This document shows, in pieces, positions 55,301 to 63,809 of a stretch of DNA of 64,000 nucleotides. Each line of letters begins with the position of its first letter. Position 1 is the stretch's first letter. The translations under genes and the position numbers were made by a program. This stretch comes from CAVVZJ01 sp963752755 (lineage in GTDB: Bacteria; Planctomycetota; Planctomycetia; Isosphaerales; Isosphaeraceae), in contig CAVVZJ010000010.1 in assembly GCA_963752755.1 (NCBI GenBank), positions 186,001-250,000 of the forward strand, read 5' to 3'. Under the pieces are notes generated by a model, which was not told the origin of the DNA, ran no database searches, and worked only from the letters and a program-made list of their open reading frames with translations.

Positions 55301-55492
55301 CGCCGCGACGACGAGTTACCTGCCTTCGACGGTCCGACCGACGACTTGGATGCCGAGGTCGAGGCTTATGAGCGCCAGCGCTTGCTCGACGCCCTCGATG
55401 AGTCCCGCGGCAACAAGAGTGAGGCTGCCCGCCTCCTCCGGATGCCCCGGAGCACCTTCTTCAGCAAACTCAAGAAGCACGGCCTGACATGA
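52358..55492 (+). CDS. membrane-embedded sigma-54 activator: PDZ-like, multi-TM, GAF, AAA+, Fis HTH
   Basis: 1,044 residues from ATG 52358; the frame is open further upstream into the operator region. One helix (VIYALAVLGTVVYFG, about 35-50), a PDZ-like extracytoplasmic segment (about 60-155: AGL...GRGDRESLTMLGGRPI, YTDYIRALRG), about nine more helices (about 170-470), a GAF domain (about 500-640: VEWGALYLVDPAGG) with coiled coil, then the AAA+ domain with Walker A GESGTGKELL, sigma-54 loop ELFGHVRGAFTDA, Walker B GTLFLDEIGD and sensor NIRELENVLQRA. The C-terminal Fis-type helix-turn-helix is NKSEAARLLRMPRSTFFSKL. The PDZ segment reads like GLKDGDRI with two compensating indels near 52645-52670. 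GAFTDA replaces the canonical GAFTGA. Likely a one-component envelope sensor activating sigma-54 promoters. Confidence 0.88.
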   Translation: MEPSPPWISRGSTLSQRIPGRLRDWRIWAVGAPSLGVVIYALAVLGTVVYFGDVGIHCVFGPKIKEVESSYTWSPNPHPAGLSKTLRGDWPPPGRFSPTGPQGRGDRESLTMLGGRPIANYTDYIRALRGIHTAWGQFVEARWVTAEGPRFGFVQVQQPPWQRQFVSWIWFLQQILIYFTGVWVFWRRPKDPSARLFYVLCVVTVVSYVGGYHWGQIAKFPGLIFPFAAFVVFVPIVSLHFYLIFPRPNPIFQKHRRPILAILYGLPAITAAGLWIFMIWSRWGQDGREVQTALKGLQFLALGYIGVSAGVFLLCLACLIYSYYRHDFSRAEQNQVRWILLATFLSVPPITWLLWDATDDPARLGLSRSAWPMFIVSLLYTVAYARSIMRYKLTQAEEWFNRGKLYVAVSMGAGLLYSGGLVIGTLFLGDRLKENQTSFGTMVACVTALALLSLSGAGRRWFQSALDRRFHREKYKFDQAMRQMSQAVGSLVDRPTLGRRLLDAAGEVLRVEWGALYLVDPAGGPLRVAACSGAEPDDRTLDPSNPLVLRMRHQPATLRVPHAMTLVPSSDPATDAMISLGGELAAPLQADGVLAGLLVLGPKRSGLPFEDEEVAFLDALGSVAVLALRSADIQQTLEALNGELREKVEKITEQQRRILILQDQLAGRRMSDMVSESDGETDRLFVRAEPIPERPEAFTAIKGSGPALRQTLALARKVAASPSAVLIRGESGTGKELLAEAIHAAGPRAGKPFVKVHCAALSQTLLESELFGHVRGAFTDAKTDRVGRFQQADSGTLFLDEIGDINLEVQTKLLRVLQEMQFERVGSSQTISVDVRILAATHQDLEALIRAGRFREDLYYRLNVISLSMPPLRERREDIFELAVHFLNENARLVSKAVTHLDDAAIEALVAHDWPGNIRELENVLQRAVVLADGPAVTLDDLPSEILRPGPSRSRRRSRLAVTNVSVRSAAPGSMWEGRRSRRDDELPAFDGPTDDLDAEVEAYERQRLLDALDESRGNKSEAARLLRMPRSTFFSKLKKHGLT

Positions 55493-55528
55493 TCCCGGTG
55501 TTCGGCCAGGACGATGAGCCACGGTTGA

Positions 55529-55557
55529 TGGTCGATGCCACGAGGATTTATCGACCA
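55529..55557. terminator. hairpin between convergent genes
   Basis: TGGTCGAT (55529-55536) and ATCGACCA (55550-55557) form a perfect 8-bp stem with a 13-base loop, 36 bp after the activator stop and 12 bp before the stop of the convergent DUF6263 gene. Probably serves both. Confidence 0.55.
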
Positions 55558-55569
55558 CCGGCCCGGATC

Positions 55570-56493
55570 TCACGGTCCCTCGCTGAGCGGCTTCATCGTG
55601 ATCTCGATCTCGAGCGACTGGCCGAACATCTGGTCGCCCACCTCGATGCCAAGTTCAAACCTCTGCTTGATCTCCGAACCGGTGAGCTGACCGACCCCGG
55701 TGTCGAAGCGGAAGATCCCCGCGCCCTCCTGAGACTTGACCGTGACCTTCAGAGGAACGCCCTGCTGCGGTTCGATCTCGGTGTCGATGACGGTAGAGAT
55801 CCGGGCGATCGGGTTCTCGGCGGCTTCGAGGGTGTACTTGGTCGCCAGCTTCATCTGCAAGGGTCCGGCGGGGATCGCGAGCTGGCTGTCCCAGGATTCG
55901 CCCTGGCTGATCGCTCCTTCCGGCAAGAGCGGCAAGACCTGGCCGAGCATGTTCTGAATCCCTTTCTCAGACATCAGGCTGCCACCGTCGGCGAGGTTCT
56001 GGAAGGGCGAGCCCCGGAGTGCTTCCCTCACCTTCGCCGGGACGCGAGCCTCGACAACCCGTCCCCGGGCGTCGATCCTCAAGGTGGCGGGCTCCGCCAT
56101 CACGGCGCCGTAGAGTTCGGACAGCGACGAGGCGTTCGGACCCGCCGCCTCCTTCTTCACCGAGTCGTAGACGACCGACTGCGTCCCTGCCTTCACCTCG
56201 GCCCGGACCCGCTCGACCGTCTGCTCGATCGTGGCCGTACCGGACTCGACGGCCTTGACCTCCCAGGCCAGCCCGGCCGTCAGGCCGATCGTCCGCTCCT
56301 CGGGGCCTTGCCCGCCGCGCATGGTCATCTTGCTGGTCTGGGAGAACTCATAACCGAACTTCTGACCCGGCTCGAACGCCCACTTCAGTTCCACCTGCGC
56401 CCTGCACCGCTCCGCCCCCAACAGACTCGACACGATCACCAGGGCGCACACCGTCGAGGGGACGCGACGTCGCCAGGTCTTCCACACGCTCAT
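55570..56493 (-). CDS. DUF6263 family exported protein
   Basis: 307 residues, intact, from ATG 56493. Signal peptide STVCALVIVSSLLGAERCRA. The family pattern ELKWAFEPGQKFGYEFSQTS, AWEVKAVESGTATIEQTVER, SLSELYGAVMAEPATLRIDA, GRVVEARVPAKVREAL, LLPEGAISQGESWDSQL and MKLATKYTLEAAENPIARIS is typical of DUF6263 proteins, beta-rich envelope proteins found in Planctomycetota and Bacteroidota with no known activity. An upstream in-frame ATG would extend it by 24 residues without improving the leader. It is encoded separately from the methyltransferase upstream, 163 bp away. Confidence 0.8.
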   Translation of the reverse strand: MSVWKTWRRRVPSTVCALVIVSSLLGAERCRAQVELKWAFEPGQKFGYEFSQTSKMTMRGGQGPEERTIGLTAGLAWEVKAVESGTATIEQTVERVRAEVKAGTQSVVYDSVKKEAAGPNASSLSELYGAVMAEPATLRIDARGRVVEARVPAKVREALRGSPFQNLADGGSLMSEKGIQNMLGQVLPLLPEGAISQGESWDSQLAIPAGPLQMKLATKYTLEAAENPIARISTVIDTEIEPQQGVPLKVTVKSQEGAGIFRFDTGVGQLTGSEIKQRFELGIEVGDQMFGQSLEIEITMKPLSEGP

Positions 56494-56656
56494 CTCTACT
56501 CCTCGCGGGTCGATGGCTCGGGCGTGCCGGACACGCCTCGATGAGAGGATTTTCCGGGCGTCCACTGGGACTCATTATCCGGCCCCGACGCCACACAACG
56601 CAACCCAAACGCTCCCCACAACCTGCGTCCCGGTCCGGGAGGTCGGGTCGCTTTCG

Positions 56657-57844
56657 TCAATCCCGACGAGCCAGGATCGCCCGTGCCCGTTCCCGGCCCG
56701 AGCTGCCGATCAGCAGCAGCGTCCCCGGGTTCGGTCCCGTCGGTCGCAATTCGCGACGGATCGCCTCCGGCGTCCGGTCGAGCGCCCGCGTCTTGATCTC
56801 CAGCGGCCCGAGACGTCGCTCCGCTACCCGCCTCCGAAGCCGCTTGAGGTCCATCGGCAGGATCTCTTCAACGGCGAACGTGGTCAGAAACGGCGACGTC
56901 CGCCGCTCCCCTCCCGTCAGCAGGTCCACTCCCGACGCCAGCCGAGCCAGGCCGTGGGCCGCCGCGAACCCGTCGAGCAGGCCAGCGCGAACGAGGGCCG
57001 GGTCGGGCTCGAAGACCCAGTTCGCCAGCGGAACCGTCCCGACTGCCGACCCGCCACGCCCGTCCCCCTCGGTCCAGGTCGCCCCCGAAGGCAGGTTGGT
57101 GGCGCGTCGCCGGCAGGACGACAAATCGCCGAACCAGACGGTCGCCTCCTTGCACTCTCCCCCAAGGCTGACCAGCTCCACCTCGAACCCTTCGCCCCCA
57201 AAGCACGCCTCGAAATCGCTCGCCGGCCCCAGCTTGATCGCCCCACCGGGATTACGCTCCGCTAACTCGCGAAGGAACGCCAGCCCCGGCTCATAATCCT
57301 TCAACGCCATCGCCCGCCGACCCAATCGCCTTCTCCGATCGGGGTCGATGTGAACGCGCGAGCCTTCCGGGATCGGAAACCGTTCCGCCTGCGCACAGAC
57401 TCCCGCCACGCGGTCGCCCACTTCATACACTCGGGCATTCCAGCAGGCTCGACGCACCATCGCCGCGTCGCGATCGACCGCGATCACCGTCGCCCCGGGA
57501 CCGATTGCCAGCGCATCGCCCCCGATCCCGCAGCAGAGATCGACGACCACGCCGTCCGTCCTTGCGAACCGCCTTGCCTTGTGCCGCGCCACCGACTCGG
57601 CGGTCGCTTGCTCCAGGGCCGTCGGTTCCAGCCACATCCGATCGGCCCGCGTGAACTTGTTCGTGGCCCTCCTCCGACCCGCCGCCAGTCTCACCGCCGC
57701 CGCGACGACCTCGGCCGGCCAATCCTGACGCCAGCGGCTCAGGTCCGCTGGCCCCGGTTCGAGAACCGTCGTGACCTCCTGCAACAACGCTCGGCCGGGA
57801 TCGGTGCTCAGGACGATCCACTCCCACTCGCTTGACGGTCGCAT
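56657..57844 (-). CDS. class I methyltransferase with C-terminal THUMP-like domain
   Basis: 395 residues, intact. The N-terminal region has RRRATNKFTRADRMWLEPTA with LEQATAESVARHKARRF; the SAM site is VVVDLCCGIGGDALAIGPG (motif I) and TVIAVDRDAAMVRRACWNAR (motif II acidic Asp). VHIDPDRRRR, GGAIKLGPASDF and LGGECKEATVWFGDL follow, and the C-terminal THUMP-like domain ends with LRRRVAERRLGPLEIKTRAL and LLLIGSSGRERARAILARRD. Proteins of this build are annotated as SAM-dependent methyltransferases with THUMP_like domain and are presumed to act on RNA. Start ATG or GTG at 57844. Confidence 0.85.
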   Translation of the reverse strand: MRPSSEWEWIVLSTDPGRALLQEVTTVLEPGPADLSRWRQDWPAEVVAAAVRLAAGRRRATNKFTRADRMWLEPTALEQATAESVARHKARRFARTDGVVVDLCCGIGGDALAIGPGATVIAVDRDAAMVRRACWNARVYEVGDRVAGVCAQAERFPIPEGSRVHIDPDRRRRLGRRAMALKDYEPGLAFLRELAERNPGGAIKLGPASDFEACFGGEGFEVELVSLGGECKEATVWFGDLSSCRRRATNLPSGATWTEGDGRGGSAVGTVPLANWVFEPDPALVRAGLLDGFAAAHGLARLASGVDLLTGGERRTSPFLTTFAVEEILPMDLKRLRRRVAERRLGPLEIKTRALDRTPEAIRRELRPTGPNPGTLLLIGSSGRERARAILARRD

Positions 57845-57946
57845 GCTGGCCCCTCAACGTCGGCGGTCCGACGCAGCATAGCATGAGGCGACCCCCGAAG
57901 GCGACGCGACGATGCGGAGACTCTCGCCCCGCGCCGCAACGCCCCC

Positions 57947-58794
57947 TCACGCCTTCCAGCAATGCGCGATCAAGCGGCTCGGCCCTCCCCCGAACGTTTC
58001 GGGTCTTCCATCGCGCAGGCCCGCCGGCAGGAACCTTCCCGCCTTCCAGAGCAGCTTCGCGGCGGTCCCCGTTGGTGCCTTCGGCGGTCCGTAAACCTGC
58101 TCGTACCGCTCGAATCCGGCCGCCTCAACCAGCCGCTCCACGCAGGCCCGATTCGGCACCCACCAGTTGAAACCCGGGTCGTCCACGGCGTCTCGTGCCT
58201 TGCGGCCCGGCGAGCCGTGATGTGCAGCGTGCAGTCGGGCCAGCGGCACCCCGACCCAGTTGAAGTCCGTATCGGTCTCCAGCACCATCAATTCGCGAGT
58301 CAGGGAGGCGACCCTCCTAAGTACGTCGAACGGGTTCGGAACGTGGTAGATCACGCCGAGAAAGAGAACCACGTCGAATGTGCCCAGATCCTGCGGGACC
58401 CCGTCATCGCGACGGATGTCCATCTCGACGAACTCGACCTTCGAGCTGAGCGCCTTCCGTGCCACCTGGAAGCTTTGTGGCAATGTGAAGTCCGCCGCCA
58501 CCACCCGCGAGCCCCGCGACGCTCGGCCTCAAAGGAGAAGAGGCCGTCCCAGGCGCCGATGTCGAGCACGGTCTTGCCCCGTAGGTCGGGCAAGTTGAGG
58601 TTCTCCAGCCGCTCATGCGATTGGCCGCGACCCGGGGTGACGAGGCCTCCGCCCAGATCGATCGTGTGCCACCAGAACGGCACCCGCTCCACCATCTTGC
58701 GGACCGCCACGCGGTCGCTCGGGTCGAGTCCCTCGACCTCGGCTGTCCATCGCGCAGCCTCGGAACGGGCGGTCTCCGCCATCGCCGTATTCAT
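57947..58794 (-). CDS. class I methyltransferase, CmoB/DUF1698-like (one frameshift)
   Basis: About 282 residues from ATG 58794, with AGGAAAG 3-5 bases upstream. The sequence VPFWWHTIDLGGGLVTPGRG and then LPDLRGKTVLDIGAWDGLFS with FEAERRGA is the SAM site as in CmoB-type enzymes. After a frameshift near 58510 come VEFVEMDIRRDDGVPQDLGT, FDVVLFLGVIYHVPNPFDVL and LMVLETDTDFNWVGVPLARL, then WWVPNRACVERLVEAAGFER. True CmoB transfers a carboxymethyl group to tRNA uridine 34; this shorter relative may be a plain methyltransferase of unknown substrate. Divergent from dusB. Confidence 0.78.
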
Positions 58795-58935
58795 AACTTT
58801 CCTACCCCTTTTGATTGACGCAGTACGACGCGTCTGAATCCTTGTCAACGAATATGGGGGGGTGTGATGCCGTGCTCGCATTTTACGTGCCGGAACCGGA
58901 ACGCCGTCAAGAGGCGACGGCCGGGTGAACCGCGT

Positions 58936-58941
58936 TATAAT
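58936..58941 (+). promoter_or_regulatory. -10 box candidate for dusB
   Basis: TATAAT lies 41 bp before the dusB start. No good -35 hexamer is found at 16-18 bp spacing, so this is a partial promoter call. Confidence 0.4.
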
Positions 58942-58981
58942 GGGCTGCATCCTGACCTGATAATCCCCGGAGCCGACCGCC

Positions 58982-60094
58982 TTGCACGCCGACGATACCC
59001 TTCTGACCGATCCCATCCACCGCGTCCCCGAACCGCCGCCGATCGTCCGCAGGCCGCTGGCACTGGGGGATGTGCCGATCCCGTCGCGGTTCTTCCTGGC
59101 TCCCCTGGCCGGTTACACGAGCCTGGCCTTCCGGCTCGCCGTCCGCGAGAACGGTGGTGTCGGCCTGGTAACGACCGACCTGGTCAACGCCCGCTCGATC
59201 CTCGAAGGCCGCCGCCGCGCCTTCGAACTCTCGGAGACCTGCCCCGAGGATCGTCCGATGGCGATCCAGCTTTATGGCCACGTCGTTGAGGAGATGGCCG
59301 AGGCCGCGCGCCGGATGGTTGCCAACGGGGCGAGCGTCATCGACATCAACATGGGCTGTCCCGTCCGCAAGGTCGTCAAGTCCGGTGGCGGCTCGAAGCT
59401 GATGTGCGACGTGGACAACTCAACCCGCCTCGTCGCGGCGATCGTCGAGGCCGCTGGCGTTCCCGTGACGGTCAAGATGCGGCTCGGTTGGGACAAACAA
59501 ACCCTCACCGCCCCTACCCTCGCCCGCGCCTTCGAGCAGATCGGTGTCGCCGCCGTGATTGTCCACGGCCGCACCCGCTCCCAGGGGTTCAAGGGGAGCG
59601 TGGACCTCGACGGCATCACCGCCGTCGTCGCCGCGGTGGACCGCATGCCGATCGTCGGCAACGGCGACGTCCGCACCCTCGCCGACGCCGCCCGGATGTT
59701 CCACCTCACTGGCTGCTCCGCCGTCTCGATCGGCCGCGGCGCCCTCGGCAACCCCTTCCTCTTCCGCCAGCTTGCCCGCTGGTCCTCCACCGGCGACCCC
59801 GGCCCCGACCCCACCTTCGCCGAGCGGGTGGACATGATGGAACGCCACTTCCGCCGCCTCCTCGCCCTCCGCGGCGAGTTCTACGCCTGCCTCCAGTTCC
59901 GCAAGACCTTGAAGTGGTACAGCTACTTCACCCGGATGCCCAAGCCCCTCTACCACCGCCTTATCAACCTCCCCAGTTCCGCCGTCTTCGACGAGATTCT
60001 TCCCCTCCTCCGCGACGCCGGCCCCTCCTCCGCCTTGCCCGGCCACTTCGAGCCCCGCGTGCCGGTGCCTTCGGGACCGATCGACAAATGGTGA
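58982..60094 (+). CDS. dusB: tRNA-dihydrouridine synthase, DusB type
   Basis: 370 residues, intact, from TTG 58982. FMN enzyme reducing uridines in the tRNA D-loop. Motifs: FFLAPLAGYTSLAFRLAVRE, LVTTDLVNARSIL, PMAIQLYGHVVEEMAEAARR, ASVIDINMGCPVRKVVKSGG (the Cys is the general acid), GVPVTVKMRLGWDKQ, AVIVHGRTRSQGFKGSVDLD, PIVGNGDVRTLADAARMF and AVSIGRGALGNPFLFRQLAR. Length and motif order agree with the DusB/NifR3 group. The stop TGA (60092-60094) overlaps the start of the next gene (ATGGTGA), so both are made from one mRNA. Confidence 0.94.
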   Translation: MHADDTLLTDPIHRVPEPPPIVRRPLALGDVPIPSRFFLAPLAGYTSLAFRLAVRENGGVGLVTTDLVNARSILEGRRRAFELSETCPEDRPMAIQLYGHVVEEMAEAARRMVANGASVIDINMGCPVRKVVKSGGGSKLMCDVDNSTRLVAAIVEAAGVPVTVKMRLGWDKQTLTAPTLARAFEQIGVAAVIVHGRTRSQGFKGSVDLDGITAVVAAVDRMPIVGNGDVRTLADAARMFHLTGCSAVSIGRGALGNPFLFRQLARWSSTGDPGPDPTFAERVDMMERHFRRLLALRGEFYACLQFRKTLKWYSYFTRMPKPLYHRLINLPSSAVFDEILPLLRDAGPSSALPGHFEPRVPVPSGPIDKW

Positions 60095-60771
60095 CGCCCG
60101 CCGGCCCCGACCGGCCCTTCAACCCCTACGAAGCTCCCCGCGATTCCTCCGAGTCGCCCGTCGCCCCTCCCTCGGAAGACGACCCCGAGGCTGCCGCCCT
60201 CCGACGTCCGCACCTTCCGCTCGAAGCGGCGGTCCGGCTGCTCGGAACCGTGGGTTACGTCCTGGCGTTCGGGATGCTCGCGATGGGACTCATGGCGTTT
60301 CTCTTCGAGATGCTCTTCTGGGCCGGTCTACTCGGTGGGACAGCGGACTCGTCGCCGCGAGGGGCGTTCTTCTTGCTCGGGTTTTTCTGGCCGATTGGCG
60401 CGTCGGCGATCGCGACATACCTCGGTCGCGACATGCGCCGGTTCCGACCCCATGCCCGGATCGGCTGGTCCACCCTGTCGCTCCTCGCGACACTCACGTT
60501 CGTCACCGGCACGGGCGACACCATCAAGTTGCCTCACCCCCCACTCGCCATCGGCGGACTCCTCTTGCTCGCGACCACAACAGCCACGGTCTTCGTGGTC
60601 CTCGTTTCCTCCCGCACTATCCGACTCTTCCGCCCCGACTACCGCGAGGCCGTCTTTCTCACACCCGGCCTACGTCCCCGCCTCGACCGACCTGCCCGGT
60701 TCTTCGTGACCATCCTTCTCCTCCTCGACGCCCTCGGCATCGCGCTCCTGGTCGCCTCGGAGATCGCCTGA
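60088..60771 (+). CDS. integral membrane protein of unknown function
   Basis: 227 residues, intact, from ATG 60088, overlapping the dusB stop. The N-terminal 45 residues are Pro/Asp/Glu-rich (RPFNPYEAPRDSSESPVAPP), a cytoplasmic tail seen in many planctomycete membrane proteins. Five to six hydrophobic segments follow: VGYVLAFGMLAMGLMAFLFE, RGAFFLLGFFWPIGASAIAT, LSLLATLTFVTGTG, LAIGGLLLLATTTATVFVVL and FFVTILLLLDALGIALLVAS. No family is recognised. Coupling to dusB is positional only. Confidence 0.75.
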   Translation: MVTPAGPDRPFNPYEAPRDSSESPVAPPSEDDPEAAALRRPHLPLEAAVRLLGTVGYVLAFGMLAMGLMAFLFEMLFWAGLLGGTADSSPRGAFFLLGFFWPIGASAIATYLGRDMRRFRPHARIGWSTLSLLATLTFVTGTGDTIKLPHPPLAIGGLLLLATTTATVFVVLVSSRTIRLFRPDYREAVFLTPGLRPRLDRPARFFVTILLLLDALGIALLVASEIA

Positions 60772-61251
60772 GCCCGCATTTTTTCAATTCCTACGATAAT
60801 TCCCCGCCCCGATTTCGAGAATCCAGGTGATGGGACGAGCGTTCGGCCCATTCACCCCAAAGGACACGAAGCTCCCACCGATTAATCGGGGACTTCGCCT
60901 CTCTTCTTCTGTGCCCTCATTGGGTCCGTTGTGGTGAAGAGACCTCCCTCCGACCCTGGACCTCGATGGCGACCTCGGTCCGATCCCCAACGCCGAACGA
61001 ACTTTAAGATGGAGAATTTTCACCACGTAAATAACAACACCAGAAGAACTTCAGATCCAGCACTTTGCCAGGCAAAGCGCGTCCCCGAAGCGTCACCGGC
61101 ATGTCCTTCGAGCGTCCTCCACCGGGCGCACGGCGTCGTCGAGGGGGGCGACTCAACGTTGGGGCGAGGCATCGGGGCCGTTGACCCGTGCCGATCCTTG
61201 ACGTAGGTTGAAGCTCTGTCGGCCTCTGTCCCACCCTCGGGAGATCCCGCC
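60772..61251. other. 480-bp intergenic region with repeat element
   Basis: Lies upstream of the DUF1549 gene. An AT-rich patch (TTTTTTCAATTCCTACGATA, near 60780) follows the membrane protein gene. Copy C of the phased NCGTC element occupies 60981-61140. No coding frame seen. Confidence 0.6.
60981..61140 (+). repeat. phased NCGTC element, copy C
   Basis: Header CCGAACGAACTTTAAGATGG at 60993-61012, one base different from copies A and B over its first 15 positions. Eighty-six bp later the array begins: GCGTC 61079, GCGTC 61090, ATGTC 61101, GCGTC 61112, then a skipped position and GCGTC 61133. Steps are 11, 11, 11 and 21 bp. The position matching the upstream GCGTC of copies A and B reads CGATCC here. 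The array ends about 110 bp before the DUF1549/DUF1553 gene. Confidence 0.68.
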
Positions 61252-63788
61252 ATGCCCGGCGCCCGACTCCGATCGACCGCTCTCGTTTGCCTGGTCTGGT
61301 CCGCGTGGATTTCCGGTTCGGTGGTTCGAGCCGAGCCTCCAGTGCGGTTGGAGATCGTGGAGGGTTTGCCGAAGGACTGGGACTGGTCGTTGCCCGAGGG
61401 GGCGACCTTCGAGCGCCAGGACTGGCCCGCCCTGGGTTTTCCGAGCTTGCCCGCCAGGTACAACCGCCGGGGCATCGCGATCGACCGCCAGGCTCCGTTC
61501 GCCTTGCACGCCGAAGCCACGCTGGTAGCCCCCGCCGGTCCTTACCGGTTGATCCTCCGCTCGCGCGGGGCCGCCCGCTTGCTCATCGATGACCGGCTCG
61601 TCGCCGAGACGAGGCCGATCTCGCGCAACGGCTCCGGCCACGAGCACGTCCCCGACGTGCCGCCGCCCGACGACCCCCGCTGGCGCTACGTCGCCACCGG
61701 CGAGCAGGAGCAAATCGCCGCCTGGGAATCCGACGGCAAGCCCCACAGGGTCGAGTTCTGGGCCGTCATCGGTGACAGGAAACTCCGGCCCGAGACGGGC
61801 GAACTCTCCGCTAGCATCGCGGCGCCGGGGGGCGTGCCGACCTTGATCGCCTCGAATGGTCGCGTTGAGTTGACCGATGCCGGCTGGGACGCCTTCGCCG
61901 AATCCGAACGCCTCCGGATCGACGCCCTCGACACCACCCACCGCCGCGCCTCCGCCGCCAGCGAGGCCCCGTACTGGCGGAAGCGTCACGACCTCGCCCG
62001 CTCGATCGCCAACAACGAAGACTCCGGTCGATCCTCCCGGCGCCGGCAACCTGATCGACCGCTACCTCCGGGTCTCCGGCGTCGCTCTCCCCGAACCCGT
62101 CGATGACGCCGCCTTCTACCGCCGCCTGGCGCTCGACACGACCGGCGTGATCCCCGAACCCGCCGAGGTCGCCGCCTTCCTCGCCGACGACCACCCCGAC
62201 AAGCGCGCCCGCGCCGTCGACGCCCGCCTTGACGATCCCCGCTGGGCCGATGCCTGGATGGGCTACTGGCAGGACGTCCTCGCCGAGAACCCCGGCATCC
62301 TCAAGCCGACCCTCAACAACACCGGCCCCTTCCGCGACTACCTCCACACTGCCCTCCGCGACAACACCCCCTTCGACCGCCTCGCCACCGAGTTTATCCG
62401 TCTCGAAGGATCACCCTACTATGGCGGCCCCGCCGGCTTCGGCGTCGCCTCCCAGAACGACGCCCCGATGGTCGCCCGCGCCCACGTGATCGCCAAGGCG
62501 TTCCTCGCCGTCGAGATGAAGTGTGCCCGCTGCCACGACGCCCCCTTCCACCCGTTCGTCCAGTCCGACCTCTTCGGCCTCGCCGGACTCTTCGCCGAGT
62601 CGCCCCAGGTCGTGCCGGCCACCAGCACCGTCAAGGTCGCCGAAGGGGGCCGCGTGCCCGCCGTCCCGATCACCCTCAAGGCTGGCGAGACCGTCCCCCC
62701 CTCCTGGAGCCTGTCCGACCTCACCCCCGACGGTCTCCCGGATGGCCTCCTGCCCGAAGACGCCAGCGACCGCGATCGCCTGGCCGCCCTCCTCACCTCA
62801 CCCACGAACTCCCGGTTCGCCCCCGTCGTCGTCAACCGCCTCTTCCACCGCTTCGTCGGCGTCGGACTCGTGGAGCCAGTGGACGACTGGGACGGCCCCA
62901 CCACCGCCCGCCACCCCGACCTCCTCGCCGCTCTCGCCCGCGAGTTGATGACCCACGACTACGACCTCAAACACGTCGCCCGGGTCATCCTCAACTCGCG
63001 GCTCTACCAGGGCCGAATCGCCGGTACGCCCCCCACGAGGGACGAGCCGATCGCCGCACCGGTCCGCCGCCGGATGTCCGCCGAGCAGCTGCTCGACTCC
63101 CTCTTCGCCGCCGCCGGCAAGGACTTCCACGCCGAGGAACTCTGCATGGACCCCGAGGGACGCCGCCCCCCATCTGAGATGCTCAACCTCGGCGTCCCCC
63201 GCCGCGCCTGGCAGCTCACCTCCCTCTCGAACGAGCGCGACCGCCCCGCCCTCTCCTTACCCGTTGCCCAGAGCCTCGTCGATGTCCTCGAGACCTTCGG
63301 CTGGCGCCCTTCCCGACAGGACCCGATCACCGTCCGCGACGAGGCCACCACCGCCTTGCAGCCCGCCCTTCTCGCCAACGGCGTCATCGTCACCGGCCGG
63401 GTCGCCCGCCTCTCGGACGACTCCGCCCTGACCGAGCTTTGCCTCGACGACCAGCCCGCCGAGGCTCTGATCCGCCGCGTCTTCCTCCGCATCCTCTCCC
63501 GCGAGCCGACCGCCGAGGAATCGAACCGCCTCGTCGCCTACCTCGGCTCCTCCTACGCCGACCGCGTCATCTCCGGCGCCCGACCGAACCCGCCTCGCCG
63601 GTTCGCCCGCCGCGTCTCCTGGTCCAACCACCTCAGCCCCGAGGCCACCGAAATCCAGCTCGAACGCGAGCGCGACGTCCGCGAAGGCGACCCGCCCTCG
63701 GCCCGGCTCACGCCCGGGTTCCGGAAGCGGATGGAAGACATCGTCTGGACACTCGTGAACAGTCCCGAATTTGTATTCTGTCCCTTGA
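61252..63788 (+). CDS. DUF1549/DUF1553 domain protein, exported (frameshifted)
   Basis: About 845 residues. ATG 61252 gives signal peptide LVCLVWSAWISGSVVRAE, then a beta-rich PA14-like domain (PYRLILRSRGAARLLIDDRL). After a frameshift near 62035 comes DUF1549: GNLIDRYLRVSGVALPEPVD, DDAAFYRRLALDTTGVIPEP, WADAWMGYWQDVLAENPG and VEMKCARCHDAPFHPF (a CxxCH motif). DUF1553 follows: LTSPTNSRFAPVVVNRLFHR, GVGLVEPVDDW and HVARVILNSRLYQG, with RVFLRILSREPTAEESNRLV and EDIVWTLVNSPEFVF near the end. A last break near 63778 yields the family ending VP-stop at TGA 63786-63788. These proteins usually precede a DUF1501 gene; function unknown. Confidence 0.87.
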
Positions 63789-63809
63789 TCGGACGGTCGA
63801 GACGTTTCC

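Noticed and set aside
55489..56544. 351-residue plus-strand frame
   Set aside because: Antisense to the intact DUF6263 gene, with Arg/Pro/Leu-rich shadow composition.
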